A stretch of DNA of 64,000 bases from Cheiracanthium punctorium. Its lineage: Eukaryota; Arthropoda; Arachnida; Araneae; Cheiracanthiidae. Location: contig JAWZYV010016557.1 in the NCBI GenBank assembly GCA_038373885.1, positions 620,001 through 684,000 of the forward strand, written 5' to 3'. Of the stretch, positions 1 through 10,273 are shown piece after piece. Both the position numbers and the translations under genes were made by a program. Position 1 is the stretch's first letter; each line of letters begins with the position of its first letter. Under the pieces are notes generated by a model. The model had not been told where the DNA came from and ran no database searches. It was given only the letters and a program-made list of their open reading frames with translations.

Positions 1-125
1 AATTTCCAAATCCTACCAATAATATAAAAACTCGGCTGTTCGAGCCTCGTCAGGGGGAGATCACCCTGAACACCCCTAATTTTTTAGTTTTATTATTGCC
101 ATACTAAAACTATATTAATTAACTT

Positions 126-487
126 GGCATTTTATCGCTCATCTTTCGCGTATTTCGCCTGGTAACCCTATGTTGAAATTTTTATGAGTGTAACCTATTT
201 ATAGAAAAATACATGTGGTGCATATTCTACAGCTTACGAAATATTGTAACAATAGATTAAAGCTGTTGTGAACTAATAATATTTGAATATATGTAAAAAA
301 TACATGTGGAGCATATTCTATAGCTTACGAAATAGTGTAATAATATCGAGACTAAAGATTGCTTTAATCTCGATATTAAAGCTGTTGTGAACTAATAGTA
401 TTTAAATACATGTAAAATTATGTCGCTTTATTATGTCGCATTTTTGGGACACATTTTTCAATAAGGGTATTGAGAGATAAAATGACA
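126..487 (-). mobile_element. MITE-A copy 1 (TA-target MITE with internal tandem units)
   Basis: Inverse-orientation copy of the sequence at 3887-4220 and 43429-57254. The termini read GGCATTTTATC at the left and GATAAAATGACA at the right, followed by TA, so the family fits a Tc1/mariner-type TA-target MITE. Inside are two imperfect units of about 95 bp, each with TTCACAACAGCTTTAAT and a poly-T/AT stretch when read on the minus strand. One unit carries a short extra palindromic segment around 337-383. No coding capacity. Superfamily is inferred from TIR and TA only. Confidence 0.65.
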
Positions 488-499
488 TAGACATTAAAA

Positions 500-1598
500 A
501 ATGTGTACGTTTGTGTGTTTAGATGTTTTTGACTGAATCACGCACAAATTGCTGAACGGATTTGGAAAAATTCGTAATGAAGATAGCTTATGCCCTGGAT
601 TAACATACAGGCAACCTTTCAAGCATATAGCATAAATAATTCTTTTACAAAAACATTCAAAATAATTCTAATGTATTGCGCTCTATGGAAATTTTATAGC
701 TACTAAACCGATTCTAAAACTTAGTTACACTATTCCTGAGTATTATTGTTTGTTTGTTTGTGGATTAAGACCGATTGACTGCACTAGGGTCCTAGGCCTA
801 TATGGGTTATTCCTCTGTGGGGAACTTTCTAAGGGATCCTAGCCCGTATTTACGCGAGGTTTTGGAGAAAACCGCGAAAAACTGCGAGCGGCTAGGTCGA
901 CAGGCTCGACCAGGGGTTGAACCTGGCACTTCCAGCCTTCCAGTTTTGAGAGTAGAACTTCTTAGACACTGGTGGGACCCTGAGTGTTATAGGCTACCTT
1001 TTATGCATATATCACAAATAGTTCTTTTACAGGGATACTCATAAGAATTACATTACACTCTATGTGTATCTCTGTAAGTACTGATTCGATTCCAAAACTT
1101 TTTTCACTGTTAGTAAGCTACACTATTCTTGAGTATTATAGGCTAAAATTCATACATGTAGTGCAAATAGTTCCTTTACAGGAACACTCAAAATAATTCT
1201 AATAAATTACGCTCTCTGGGTATCTCTGTAACTATAGAACCGATTCTAAAACTTTTTCGCTAAGAAAAAGCTGCACTATTCCTGATTAACGTAGGCTAAA
1301 ATTCATGCTATAGCATAAATATTTCTTTCACAAGAACAACAAAAACAGTTAGCAAATACTGTCGTAAATGTATTCGCCAAATGCCTGAAAAAAATCTAAA
1401 TTTAGTAACTCTGCTTACTCTCTTATTTTAAATGAAGTATACTACCACGCATTATACTTCATAAAAAATAAGTAAAAAGCAAATAATATTTAAATGCAGT
1501 TTCTTTTGTCGCAAACATATGTGTTATTCACACATGCTTCATTTCTTTTGGGACCTAACTCTAAAGCCGACGCGGACGAAGTCGCGGGTAGCAGCTAG
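500..1598 (+). mobile_element. Helitron-like 3' region with about 150-bp tandem units
   Basis: The right end has the Helitron 3' signature: a GC-rich hairpin (CGCGGAC-GAAG-TCGCG, 1571-1586) followed by GGGTAGCAG and terminal CTAG (1595-1598) with T next to it. Upstream are three to four diverged tandem units, about 150 bp each (603-747, 988-1135, 1136-1287, 1288-1340), sharing AGGCTAAAATTCATGC, TAGTTCTTTTACAGGAAC and CGATTCTAAAACTTTTTCGC. A SINE interrupts the array after unit 1. The 5' TC end was not found and there is no helicase here, so this is a non-autonomous or truncated copy. Confidence 0.6.
748..977 (-). mobile_element. tRNA-derived SINE, copy 1
   Basis: On the minus strand a Pol III B box GGTTCAACCCC (complement of about 911-921) matches the GGTTCRANNCC consensus. 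It is followed by a core shared with the copies at 8041 and 56655 (TTTTCTCCA then a GCGT-rich stretch) and a CAAA-repeat tail at 748-762. Imperfect 13-bp direct repeats CCTGAGTATTATT / CCTGAGTGTTATA flank it (735-747, 979-991; 11 of 13 match). It sits inside the Helitron repeat array and is therefore younger than that array. The A-box region is degenerate. Confidence 0.65.
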
Positions 1599-2653
1599 TT
1601 ATGTATATTAAAACATGGAGGTAAAACAAAATAACTTTTAGTAATGAAATTCACTTTCAATGCTTAAAATCTACCAATTTTCCATATATCTTATTGTAAA
1701 AAGGTGATTGTCTCCAAATCACATCAGTAACTGGAACATATATATTTGTATAACACGTGTGTGAGTTTCAACTTTCTGTGACCTTTGAGTGTGACTTTCT
1801 GTGAGTTCGTGTTTCATTGTACCCTAACTTCCCCTACATATATATTTTACATTAAAATTTTCATTTAAAAAATAAAAACGTCACTAATAATTTTTAAATT
1901 TTCATTTCTCAACCTGAAGAATATCACTTTACATGCAGAATGATACCGAAATCTTGTTAAAATATGTAAGGAGTAGTAGAGTAGTAGACGGAACGAAGAT
2001 GTTTCAAAGTCTCATAACAACGTCAGTCGGAAACGTCAGTTTCACATACCTGTTTATATCATTGATATATATGCAGCCATTGATATGATAGCATATATAT
2101 CAATGGTTTATATTCACTTTGGAATAATAGTGAACTTTCCAATCATGGTTCATCAAAAACTAATGGATCTACAGAAAGCACTTGACTAAAATTGAATAGT
2201 AACAGGATTGATTAGTCAAGTAATACTTGCACATTGATTACAGGATTGATTATTAAATTGATTATTAATGTTACTATTAAGGGGTAAATGAAAAGGACGT
2301 TCCCGAGCTCACATTCCTGCGTGTTGTGTTTAAATGGCAACAAATAATTTTTTAATGATTAGATTGCCATTTTTTAAAATCAAATAATAAGTCAAGACAA
2401 CTTTTATTAGATTTTTTTATTTATTTAATAGAACAAAAACGAGTTACAGCTTTTTAAACGAAAACCGTGCGCGTGCCCCCCCCCTAAAATTGCTACTTAA
2501 AAGAGTAGTGTGGGGGAGCCTCGCAAAACTCACCTTGCCTACTGCTAATTTTTGTCTTACCCCGCTCTGCTATGCTACTGCCATTATTTAAACACAATTT
2601 GTTTGTGATAATTGTCTTACACTTGTTAAAAAAATTATTTGTTTGACTGTAAC

Positions 2654-2685
<32 letters not shown>

Positions 2686-3886
2686 AAATCATGGCTTTTA
2701 GGTGCATCAAATATTTGCTGATGCCGCAAATTTCCCATCATCCATTATTTTTCCACAACAAGAGTAAAAATCTCCACCACAACCTATATAAATTCATCAA
2801 GCCTTCCACGTGTTTGCAATTCCCTCCCAGTATGATGCGGAAATAACGTGTGGTTCAGTATGTCTAGCGTGATAGGGCTGCTTAAGCATTCATGCAAGCA
2901 ATGATGGAGAGCAATGCAATATTATCAACTACCTAACATTAGTATCATCATCAAAAGTATCATTTTATGTGTGTTTTTTCACAAAGTTTTTATTTATTTT
3001 AACATTTAACACGTTTTTTGAGTGTTTTTACCGAAATTACCTATCAGGTTTACCACTTGGAAAATCTCAGTAAGCTTCGAAGAATTAAATTATTCAAAAC
3101 CAACCTCAGTAAAAAAATCTTTTATGATCGACGACTCTAAAAGGGAGCAGAGAATAAATTTTACCAATCTCTCTCTCTCTCTTTTTTTTTTTCTCCCTCT
3201 CTCAGGAACACCTGCAAGAGGTCACGTGACAACCGGCTTCTCTGGTTGCTAGGAGCAACGACCGTGGTCTCCAAGCTAACATCTTTCAGAGCTCCGAAAT
3301 AGGAATAAATCGGTCAATCACAGCATGTTTTTTCGAGGATCGACAGGTACTGACCGTGGCCCAAATACATCTTGGAAAATAGGAGAAAATAAACAAATTA
3401 GGAAGTTTTCAGCGACACGTCCCTCATAGTACAGGCAGACAGGACACAGAAGAATGAATGATCTATTACTGAGCCCGTTTTTTAAAAGAGAATTACCTTT
3501 AAACGCTCTTCCCTCATTATCGGTCACGGGAAAAGTTGGCTGTAACTGTAAATGGTTGCCACTGATTTGGGCGAATATTTGAATTACAAAGTAATCGTTT
3601 AATTATTTCGTAATATTTAGTAATCATTTAATTACAAATCACTTTAAGTCAGAGAAATATGTCGCACCAATATAGCCAATGTAACATCTTAAATACAGCT
3701 TTTGACTGATGAAATGATAAATTCTACTGTGCATAAACTTTAGATTTTACAAAAAATGCTAAGCGTGTTTAACTAGATAGAAAGATAAGGAAGGGCTCAC
3801 AATTTTTGCGTGGTAGGACAGCTGTATTATACATTTTGATTTACACTCTAATGATACAAGTTAAAAGATTCTCGTTGCAATGACTA
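1599..3886. other. Intergenic stretch, no gene seen
   Basis: AT-rich DNA without a recognisable gene or bounded transposon. Noted: a 14-bp inverted repeat (2061-2074 / 2091-2104) around a 16-nt spacer, an A27 run (2656-2682), a CT-rich tract (3172-3200) and several C or G runs. Short open frames here are low-complexity. Confidence 0.5.
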
Positions 3887-4220
3887 TGTCATTTTATCTC
3901 TCACCCCCTTTATTGAAAATGGTCCGAAATATGTGTCCCAAAAAAAGCGACATAAAAATGCTACATAATTTTACATATATTTAAATACTATTAGTTCACA
4001 ACAGCTTTAATCTATTGTTACAATATTTCGAATGCTGTAGAATATGCATCACATGTATTTTTTACATATATTTAAATACTATTCGTTCACAACAGCTTTA
4101 ATCTATTGTTACAATATTTCGTAAGCTGTAGAATATGCATCACATGTATTTTTCTATAAATAGGTTACAATCATAAAAATTTCAAAATAGGGTTACCAGT
4201 CGAAATACGCGAAAGATGAC
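3887..4220 (+). mobile_element. MITE-A copy 2
   Basis: Begins TGTCATTTTATCTCTCA directly after TA (3885-3886) and contains two nearly identical tandem units of about 95 bp (3972-4070 and 4071-4150), each with AGTTCACAACAGCTTTAATC and TGTAGAATATGCATCACATG. The 3' side runs through ATAGGTTACAATCATAAAAA and then loses homology at a poly-C tract, so the right TIR is missing or decayed. This copy shows what the Tigger-split copy 3 looked like before insertion. Confidence 0.65.
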
Positions 4221-5145
4221 GCCCCCCCCCACGATACGCCCTCCCCCCGTTTACACGATTTTTCTTCCACTGATTCTACCAGGTCCGCTTCCTATATCAT
4301 TGAAAAAAAGATTTTGCTCACTGGTGTACATCTAACTTAGACGCTACATTTTTGCGCAAATCGCCAAGACAGATAAATAACTGTCTCGCTTTATGTCAGA
4401 ATTGGATTTTCAAAATCTCACAAAACAGTATATATTTGGAACTTCATGACACCCGAAGTGGCACAACACTGGTGCAACAATGTTTTCTAACGTCTATTGA
4501 CGTTCAGAGAACATTATTGTGCATCCTGGGACATATATATTCAGGAATAGAATAAGGATGCTCCAACGTTTCTTCTAAATTTTGAATCAAGGGGCAAAGT
4601 TTCAAGATCACGCCCACCCCACGCTATGCCTATATGTTTGCGAAAATTAAAGAACATACAGAAAAACAACCTTTGAACTCTTTCTTAAGAGTAATTTCCC
4701 TGTACTTAGAATAGATCAAACGTTTTACAAAGGCGCATACTTAAAAAAAAAAAGAAAAAAAAAAACTGAATGCTACTTGGAATATTTACGCTGTGAAAAT
4801 GTGCCACCTATTAAAGATAGCATCTAAATTTAAGAATTCTAAGTAATAATACAGCAGTAAACATCGTATCAAAACTCAACCTAATGTATGTCATTGGGAT
4901 CGTAAAATACATATACTTTCATCGCAAATTATAGCTTTTGCGCGAGCCTTTTCTTTTTGGCATCGTCATAGTATAAATAGGTGTTTTTCCTTCTGAGTGC
5001 TGTATTGCACCCTGTAAACTATATAAATATATGTGACGTCATTCTTTTTCCGGTTTTTATCGGAATAAATCAGGGAACATAAAAGAAAGATCAGAACAAA
5101 GGAAATTTGATCTTTTTTGACTTGCTGTATGGGAGGATAATTTTC

Positions 5146-5197
<52 letters not shown>

Positions 5198-5952
5198 AGC
5201 TGATGATCGTCTGCTGCTGGAAACTGATAAAATTTGGAATTTTAAATATTTTACCTGGGGAGTTTAAGTGCTTATGACTTCAAATGTCTTCTTTCTCGAT
5301 TTTTCATCCATTCTCATTCCGGTACATGTGCTTTCATTGCAGCAAAATTAATTTAAGCAATTGTTATTTAGTATAGCATTTTTCATTTTTCTACTTGAGA
5401 GTGGTGTCCGTGATACATTGAAGGATTGAAGGGAGGAGGGGGCGAGTAAACTAAATAACAGTATCTTTGTTCTAGTTGCATACACCACTCTCGTTCATAT
5501 ACGGAGAAAAGAGCTGGGAGGATGTTAAATTTAACAAAAATTTTCGATGATCGAAAAATTATGTGGTCGAAACATCTCGAAACAATTTTTTTTAATCAAA
5601 AGAAAAAAAAGATTATGAATGATTTTCCCTCGGTAGAATCTTCACAACCAGTCCCCTATAAAGCCATTGAATAAATGTGATAACATGTGATAAAATTAAT
5701 AAATGTGATTTTTTTTTTTTTAAATCCAATGGCTTGACTTCTGGTACGAATGGAAAATTTTCCAGTTTCCTCAGATTAGCGAGGTTCAGGGAAAAACTGA
5801 AGGACCTTTTTGTAGAAATGACACTTGGCCACTTATGGTGACATGTGCGTCCTCTCCTTCCGAAGAGAACCAGGGAAGGCGTTAGGGACTTCAGGATCCC
5901 ACCCCCAGCTCAAATACAAAAAGGAAAATAAAAAAAAGTTATTGCTACATTG
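4221..5952. other. Intergenic stretch with TA microsatellite
   Basis: No gene recognised. A (TA)n microsatellite lies at about 5152-5194. Otherwise AT-rich with A and T runs (4741-4764, 5710-5721). Confidence 0.5.
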
Positions 5953-6112
5953 CATGGGCGCCGCCAGAATATTTCCCAGGGAGGGGGGGGGGAAGACTAC
6001 TTCAACGTATGGTTACCATGTTGAAAAGAAATAAAATGCAAGGGAAAACACTGCATACAAAAATCCAGGGGGGATCAAGTGCCCCCCTTTCCCTATGCTG
6101 CCGGCGCCCATG
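5953..6112. mobile_element. hAT-type MITE (CATGGGCGCCG TIR)
   Basis: TIRs CATGGGCGCCGCCAG and its complement CTGCCGGCGCCCATG, each with a G or C run just inside. Flanking 8-mers CTACATTG and CTTCATTG match at 6 of 8, consistent with an aged hAT target duplication. Non-coding. Confidence 0.55.
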
Positions 6113-7673
6113 CTTCATTGTACATTTTGTTTAGGTCAAATGAGCTTTTTTTTTCATCTAAATGTAAATTAGCCCCTCGCAAGAAAAAAAAATTATATTG
6201 CTTTATTATTATTTTTTTTTAGGTAAAACAGACTTTTCTTAAAAATTAGCCCCTGCCAAAAGAAATTTCTTTATCCGCCACTGGAGCAAACTAATAAGAA
6301 ATTCTACTTTTAATAAATTCCCTTCACTTAACATGCACAAAAATCTTATCATTAAATTCAGTATATGTATATATATATTATTTTAAACAGAAAATAAAAA
6401 TAAAAGATTCTCTAACAAGATCTAAATTTATTTATCTCCTTTCGTTACAAGGACCAAGATAATACCGACTAAGAATTATTACATTCGTTCAGATTTATCT
6501 GTGAAAGAATTTCACAATAGATAAGCCGACTTTTCAATGCAGGGGCGTAGACTTTAAAAAAAAAAAGTGAAGAAAAAAAAATCAGCGGTGCCTTTTGTTA
6601 TTTTTTTATCTAAAAGTGATAAGCTTTGGATGATGTATAAATTTACAACTGGGATATAAAAGCTATTTTTAAAAACTGCACAGTACGACAGTTATTATCC
6701 TTTATGAAAAATGCTACAAGAGCATCTTTGGGATTCTAAATTCTCTCGTAAAAAATTTTAGCATTAAAACTACCGGTTTATTTATTTATTTATTTTGGAG
6801 GGGGGGGGGGGTTGTGTGTGTATGTGTAAAACAGCTGCGAGAAGGAGGGGGGGGGGCTTCCTTCACTCTGTGTGCTTCGATCGTTGACGTCAGGCAAATC
6901 GGAATTGATAAGATGTTATTTGCCTGAAAAGTTGCACATTGAACTTGCATCTTGATTTCAAATCCCCTGCTCCCCCCCCCACACCCACTTGGATCACTCA
7001 ATCGTTCGCTCTCGTTTCCATAGTTACTTTACACCAGACGCTACCGGGAGAATAAATTGTGATCTTGAATAGGGGGGGGGGGGGCACGCTAACTCTGAAG
7101 TCAATAGCAGAGAAATAAGTTTTGATTCTGTAAAATCAAATATCCAAACCAAAAAGTACATCGGATTGTCAGGGTGCAGAGTCCATCGTTAAACCCAGAC
7201 TTAACTCGCCCGTTCTCCTCATTGAAATGGCGTAACAGAGAAAAAAAGATTACTCTTATGTGACAAGCGTTGCTTCCAAATTTTCGTCTTTTATTGTTTT
7301 GTTAATTTTAGAGATGGCAATTTCGGCTGCTTTAGACTGCTCGCACGGGCGTAGCTATAGCTTTTACATGGGAGGGGGGGGGGTCTCACTAGCAAATTTG
7401 ATTGACTAAACTTTACTATAAATAGTTTGTAAAAAATTTCAGTAGCACAGAATTTTAGTATTCTTTATAATGAATGATGCTACTCATTGAGTTATAAAGT
7501 TAATAAAATTAATGTATTTTTTAATTAATATATAAAGCTTTCAAAATTTATAGAAAATGTTACTATTATTATTGTTTATTTTTTTACCGTTTACTGTTTT
7601 GAGCAATGGATGCCAAAGTGGATGATCGGATATAATTAGCGTTTGTGCGCAGACTAAAAGTGGCGTCCAAACC
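6113..7673. other. Intergenic stretch with poly-G tracts
   Basis: No gene seen. Several G runs of 9 to 12 (6798, 6847, 7073, 7373) and a CCGCCACTG end at about 6276-6284 look like leftovers of further hAT-type MITEs whose second ends I could not pair. Confidence 0.4.
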
Positions 7674-7944
7674 CAGTGGCGCATACAAGGGAGGGGTCTG
7701 GACTCCTCCCAAGAGTTATGAGTTTAGCTTCGTAAAATCATGATTTTTTTTTTTTTTTTTTTTACATTTAAATATGTTAGAAGACTTTATTAAATTCTTA
7801 TTTTTAGCAATTAAGATAACTAAATAAAAGCACAATAAAAGGGGGTCACGATTTTAAAAAAAGTCATTTTTTTCAGGTGGTTGGTGTCAAATCTTTGAGC
7901 TGGAGCTGGACCCACTCCAAGAGAAAGTCCTGCATGCGCCACTG
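7674..7944. mobile_element. hAT-type MITE (CAGTGGCGCAT TIR)
   Basis: Left end CAGTGGCGCATACAAGG, right end complementary to CAGTGGCGCATGCAGGA. Flanks TCCAAACC and TCCATACC are an 8-bp TSD with one mismatch. The inside is AT-rich with a T20 run. Related to the longer element at 28591-29117: both hold a GGGTCTGGAC segment next to the TIR. Confidence 0.75.
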
Positions 7945-8040
7945 TCCATACCCCCTGCACCTTTCCTTTTTATACGTCCATGACTATTAGGAACTTGAAA
8001 GCAAAAATGCGCACTCACCGGGAGATAATTCTCCCCTTCG

Positions 8041-8291
8041 GATTTGTGTGCTTGGACACGAGGAACCGCTTATAAATCCACGTCAGTTAAAGGACAAACA
8101 CAAGGGGAGGGGAGGAATGCCTTGGGGGTGGACTTTTCTGGGTATCTAGCGCGTATTCACGTTACATCTGGAGAAAACCGTCCAAAACTCCAGACCGCTA
8201 GACCGACGGCCCCGCGACAGGACATAATCCTGTTCTTCCACTTGATCCATCTCCCAATGTCAGTGGCTTTAACCACTGTGCTACACATTGG
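8041..8291 (-). mobile_element. tRNA-derived SINE, copy 2
   Basis: Flanked by perfect 9-bp direct repeats TCCCCTTCG (8032-8040 and 8292-8300). On the minus strand it starts with a tRNA-like head containing the A-box-like string TAGCACAGTGGTTAA (complement of about 8268-8282). The B box is degenerate. The shared core TTCTCCAGATGTAACGTGAA follows (8154-8173). Head, core and TSD together support a tRNA-derived SINE in the same orientation as the other two copies. Confidence 0.75.
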
Positions 8292-8496
8292 TCCCCTTCG
8301 TTTTACTACACTTTTCTCCAAAATATAACAAACAGCACCCACAATTTATGAAATGTTATTTACAGAAATTGCAATGGTCCTATTTTCCCTCCCCTAAAAT
8401 TCATATACTTTTATAAAACTTGTAACTGCATGCCCTAAAATTTTAAATGACTAAAAGGTACACCTTTAGTGTCTAATTCCGCATTTGCTGAAATAC

Positions 8497-8668
8497 CAGT
8501 GGCGTATGCAGACTTCCTTCAAGGGGGGGGGGGTTATAGGCATAACTTTGTGTTAAAATGCGTAATATTTAAGCTAAAAATTCGAAATTTATGCAGATTT
8601 TGAAAAAAATATTTTGACAAGGGGGTGGGGTGGTTGAAACCCCCAAACCCACCCCTTGTACGCCACTG
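8497..8668. mobile_element. hAT-type MITE (CAGTGGCGTATGC TIR)
   Basis: TIRs CAGTGGCGTATGCAG and complement of CAGTGGCGTACAAGG, with a G10 run and a G-rich tract just inside. Flanks TGAAATAC / TGAAAGAC (7 of 8). Non-coding. Confidence 0.75.
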
Positions 8669-8698
8669 TGAAAGACTATTACATTTTTAAGTCAGGAC

Positions 8699-9017
8699 CA
8701 GTGGCGGATTAATGGAAGTTTGTCGGGGACGGGTATACATCGGGTATAAGATTGGCATATACATCCATTCAGTGGCATAGCCAAGGGGGTTAGGGGGTCA
8801 TAAGCCCCCCATGAGGAATTTTTTGCGATACAAAATGTATATTCTTCACTCCCTTATCACACACACCTATACATATATATGAGTTGCAGTAGTCGTAACC
8901 CCGCCCCCATGAAAAATTTCTGGCTACGCCACTGCATCCATTTTATGGAAGTAAAATAGGATCTTTTACATTAATTTCTTTTTTTTTTCGGGGGGGGGGG
9001 GCTTTAATCCGCCCTTG
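8699..9017. mobile_element. hAT-type MITE (CAGTGGCGGATTAA TIR), hosts another MITE
   Basis: Left TIR CAGTGGCGGATTAATGG; right end complementary to CAAGGGCGGATTAAAGC. TSD GTCAGGAC / GTCAGAAC (7 of 8). It is split by the younger MITE at 8770-8934. A T10 and a G12 run lie beside the right TIR. Same family as 58490-58623. Confidence 0.75.
8770..8934 (-). mobile_element. hAT-type MITE (CAGTGGCRTAGCCA TIR), nested
   Basis: TIRs CAGTGGCATAGCCAAGG and complement of CAGTGGCGTAGCCAGAA, with perfect 8-bp TSD CATCCATT. Its interior is the inverse of the copy at 17417-17578, including a TACATATATATGAGTTG segment, so both belong to one family. It lies wholly inside the 8699-9017 MITE and is younger than it. 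Confidence 0.85.
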
Positions 9018-10006
9018 GTCAGAACTTTGCTATAAATACTAGTGCATTTGTTGAAAGACTAGACACAGTGAAAGATTCACTCATTTACTACATCATAACC
9101 CCCGACCACCACCACCAAATGCATAATAATAAAAAAAAAAACCGACAGGGTGGGTGATTACTGATCACCTACCGAAATCTTTGAATAATTGTTGGTAGAT
9201 TACAAGATGACTATTTATATAGATGTCTGCAAGTAAAGACCCTTTCCCCATCCTCTGAGTATTGTTCCTGGTTACGCTCTGCTTTCTTTGTTCAATATAT
9301 TATGTCAAAGAGCAAATAGAATTTATTTAAGATTAAAACACGGTAGAATTAAAATGAAACTACCGCCAAAAATGCCGAAGGGGAGGGATGCCATTTTACC
9401 AGCCCTTTAAATGCATTAAAAATATCTGTAGATATTTACACTGATGGACTGATGTCGTAACTTAGACTAGACATTTTTTATTGCATTTTTTCTTTAACTC
9501 GGGACTCGCGCGCTGTTCGTACAGGTTTTAATCAAGAAATTACATTTACACCTTGAATTATCCTTTTGCCTTTTGCTTTTATGACCACAAAACTAAAAAA
9601 ATGTAAGTAGTTTTACCTAAGATTTTAAATCAAAAATAGTCATGCTTCATGAAAAAATGAGCATGGATTGATTTGATAATCGGAATTTTAGTTCTGATGA
9701 TAATCACGATTTTTCTATCAATGTACCAATATCATATGTTCTGCAAAATCAATAAAGGAAAAAAAAAATCTTAATTTAAACATTTTAAATCTATGAAATG
9801 CTGTATTAGTCAAGTTATGTGATGAGAAAAGCGGCTGTTCTAAACCGGCAAAAACTTTCATTACATTTTATAAATTTCTTTCTTATCGAGCTTCGCCAAA
9901 TAGGCGATAAAGTATTTTATCAAGATGAGCCGTCACATTTCCGTTTCGTAGTCCTTTCTACCGATCTCCGTTCCAGACGTGCGATTCCGGGTCAGCTTTG
10001 CCGTTT
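9018..10006. other. Upstream flank of the actin gene
   Basis: No coding region or bounded repeat recognised between the MITE cluster and the first CArG box. AT-rich, with one poly-A tract at 9129-9139. Confidence 0.5.
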
Positions 10007-10225
10007 CCATATATGGTCAGAAACTGTACGTAAGCGCTCTGATTGGTTGAAAGGTACAGGCCGTTCGTGAATATTAAGAGATTTCAGCCAATCACTGATC
10101 ACCACCGTAGCCGATGCTGGAAAGGTGGCTGCATAGTCATACCATATATGGTCAAGAGCTAGCTGCCAAAATTGCCAACGCACACGTGCCATATAAGCCG
10201 GCTTCTCCCCTCCCGTGATCACAGT
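10007..10225 (+). promoter_or_regulatory. Actin core promoter: two CArG boxes, CCAAT, E-box, TATA, Inr
   Basis: Two perfect SRF-type CArG boxes CCATATATGG stand at 10007-10016 and 10142-10151. Between them are an inverted CCAAT (ATTGG, 10042-10046) and a direct CCAAT (10088-10092). CACGTG lies at 10183-10188, TATAAG at 10192-10197 and an arthropod-like initiator TCACAGT at 10219-10225, which puts the start about 29 nt after the TATA box, near 10221. CArG boxes controlled by SRF are well known in animal actin promoters. The start site is inferred from spacing, not observed. Confidence 0.8.
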
Positions 10226-10273
10226 TTGCTCTCAGACGTTGCCGTTTGTCTCTGTGAAATATCTTTTGCTTGT
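10221..10273 (+). other. Actin non-coding exon 1 (5' UTR)
   Basis: From the predicted start near 10221 to a strong donor, GT followed by GTAAGT at 10274. The matching acceptor is a pyrimidine-rich tract ending CTACAG at 12568, 22 nt before the actin ATG. This gives a 5' UTR of about 75 nt split by a 2.3-kb leader intron, the usual layout of animal cytoplasmic actins. Inferred from splice signals. Confidence 0.65.

Noticed and set aside
802..1044. 80-codon frame as a gene
   Set aside because: It lies in a SINE on the opposite strand with a Pol III B box and CAAA tail.
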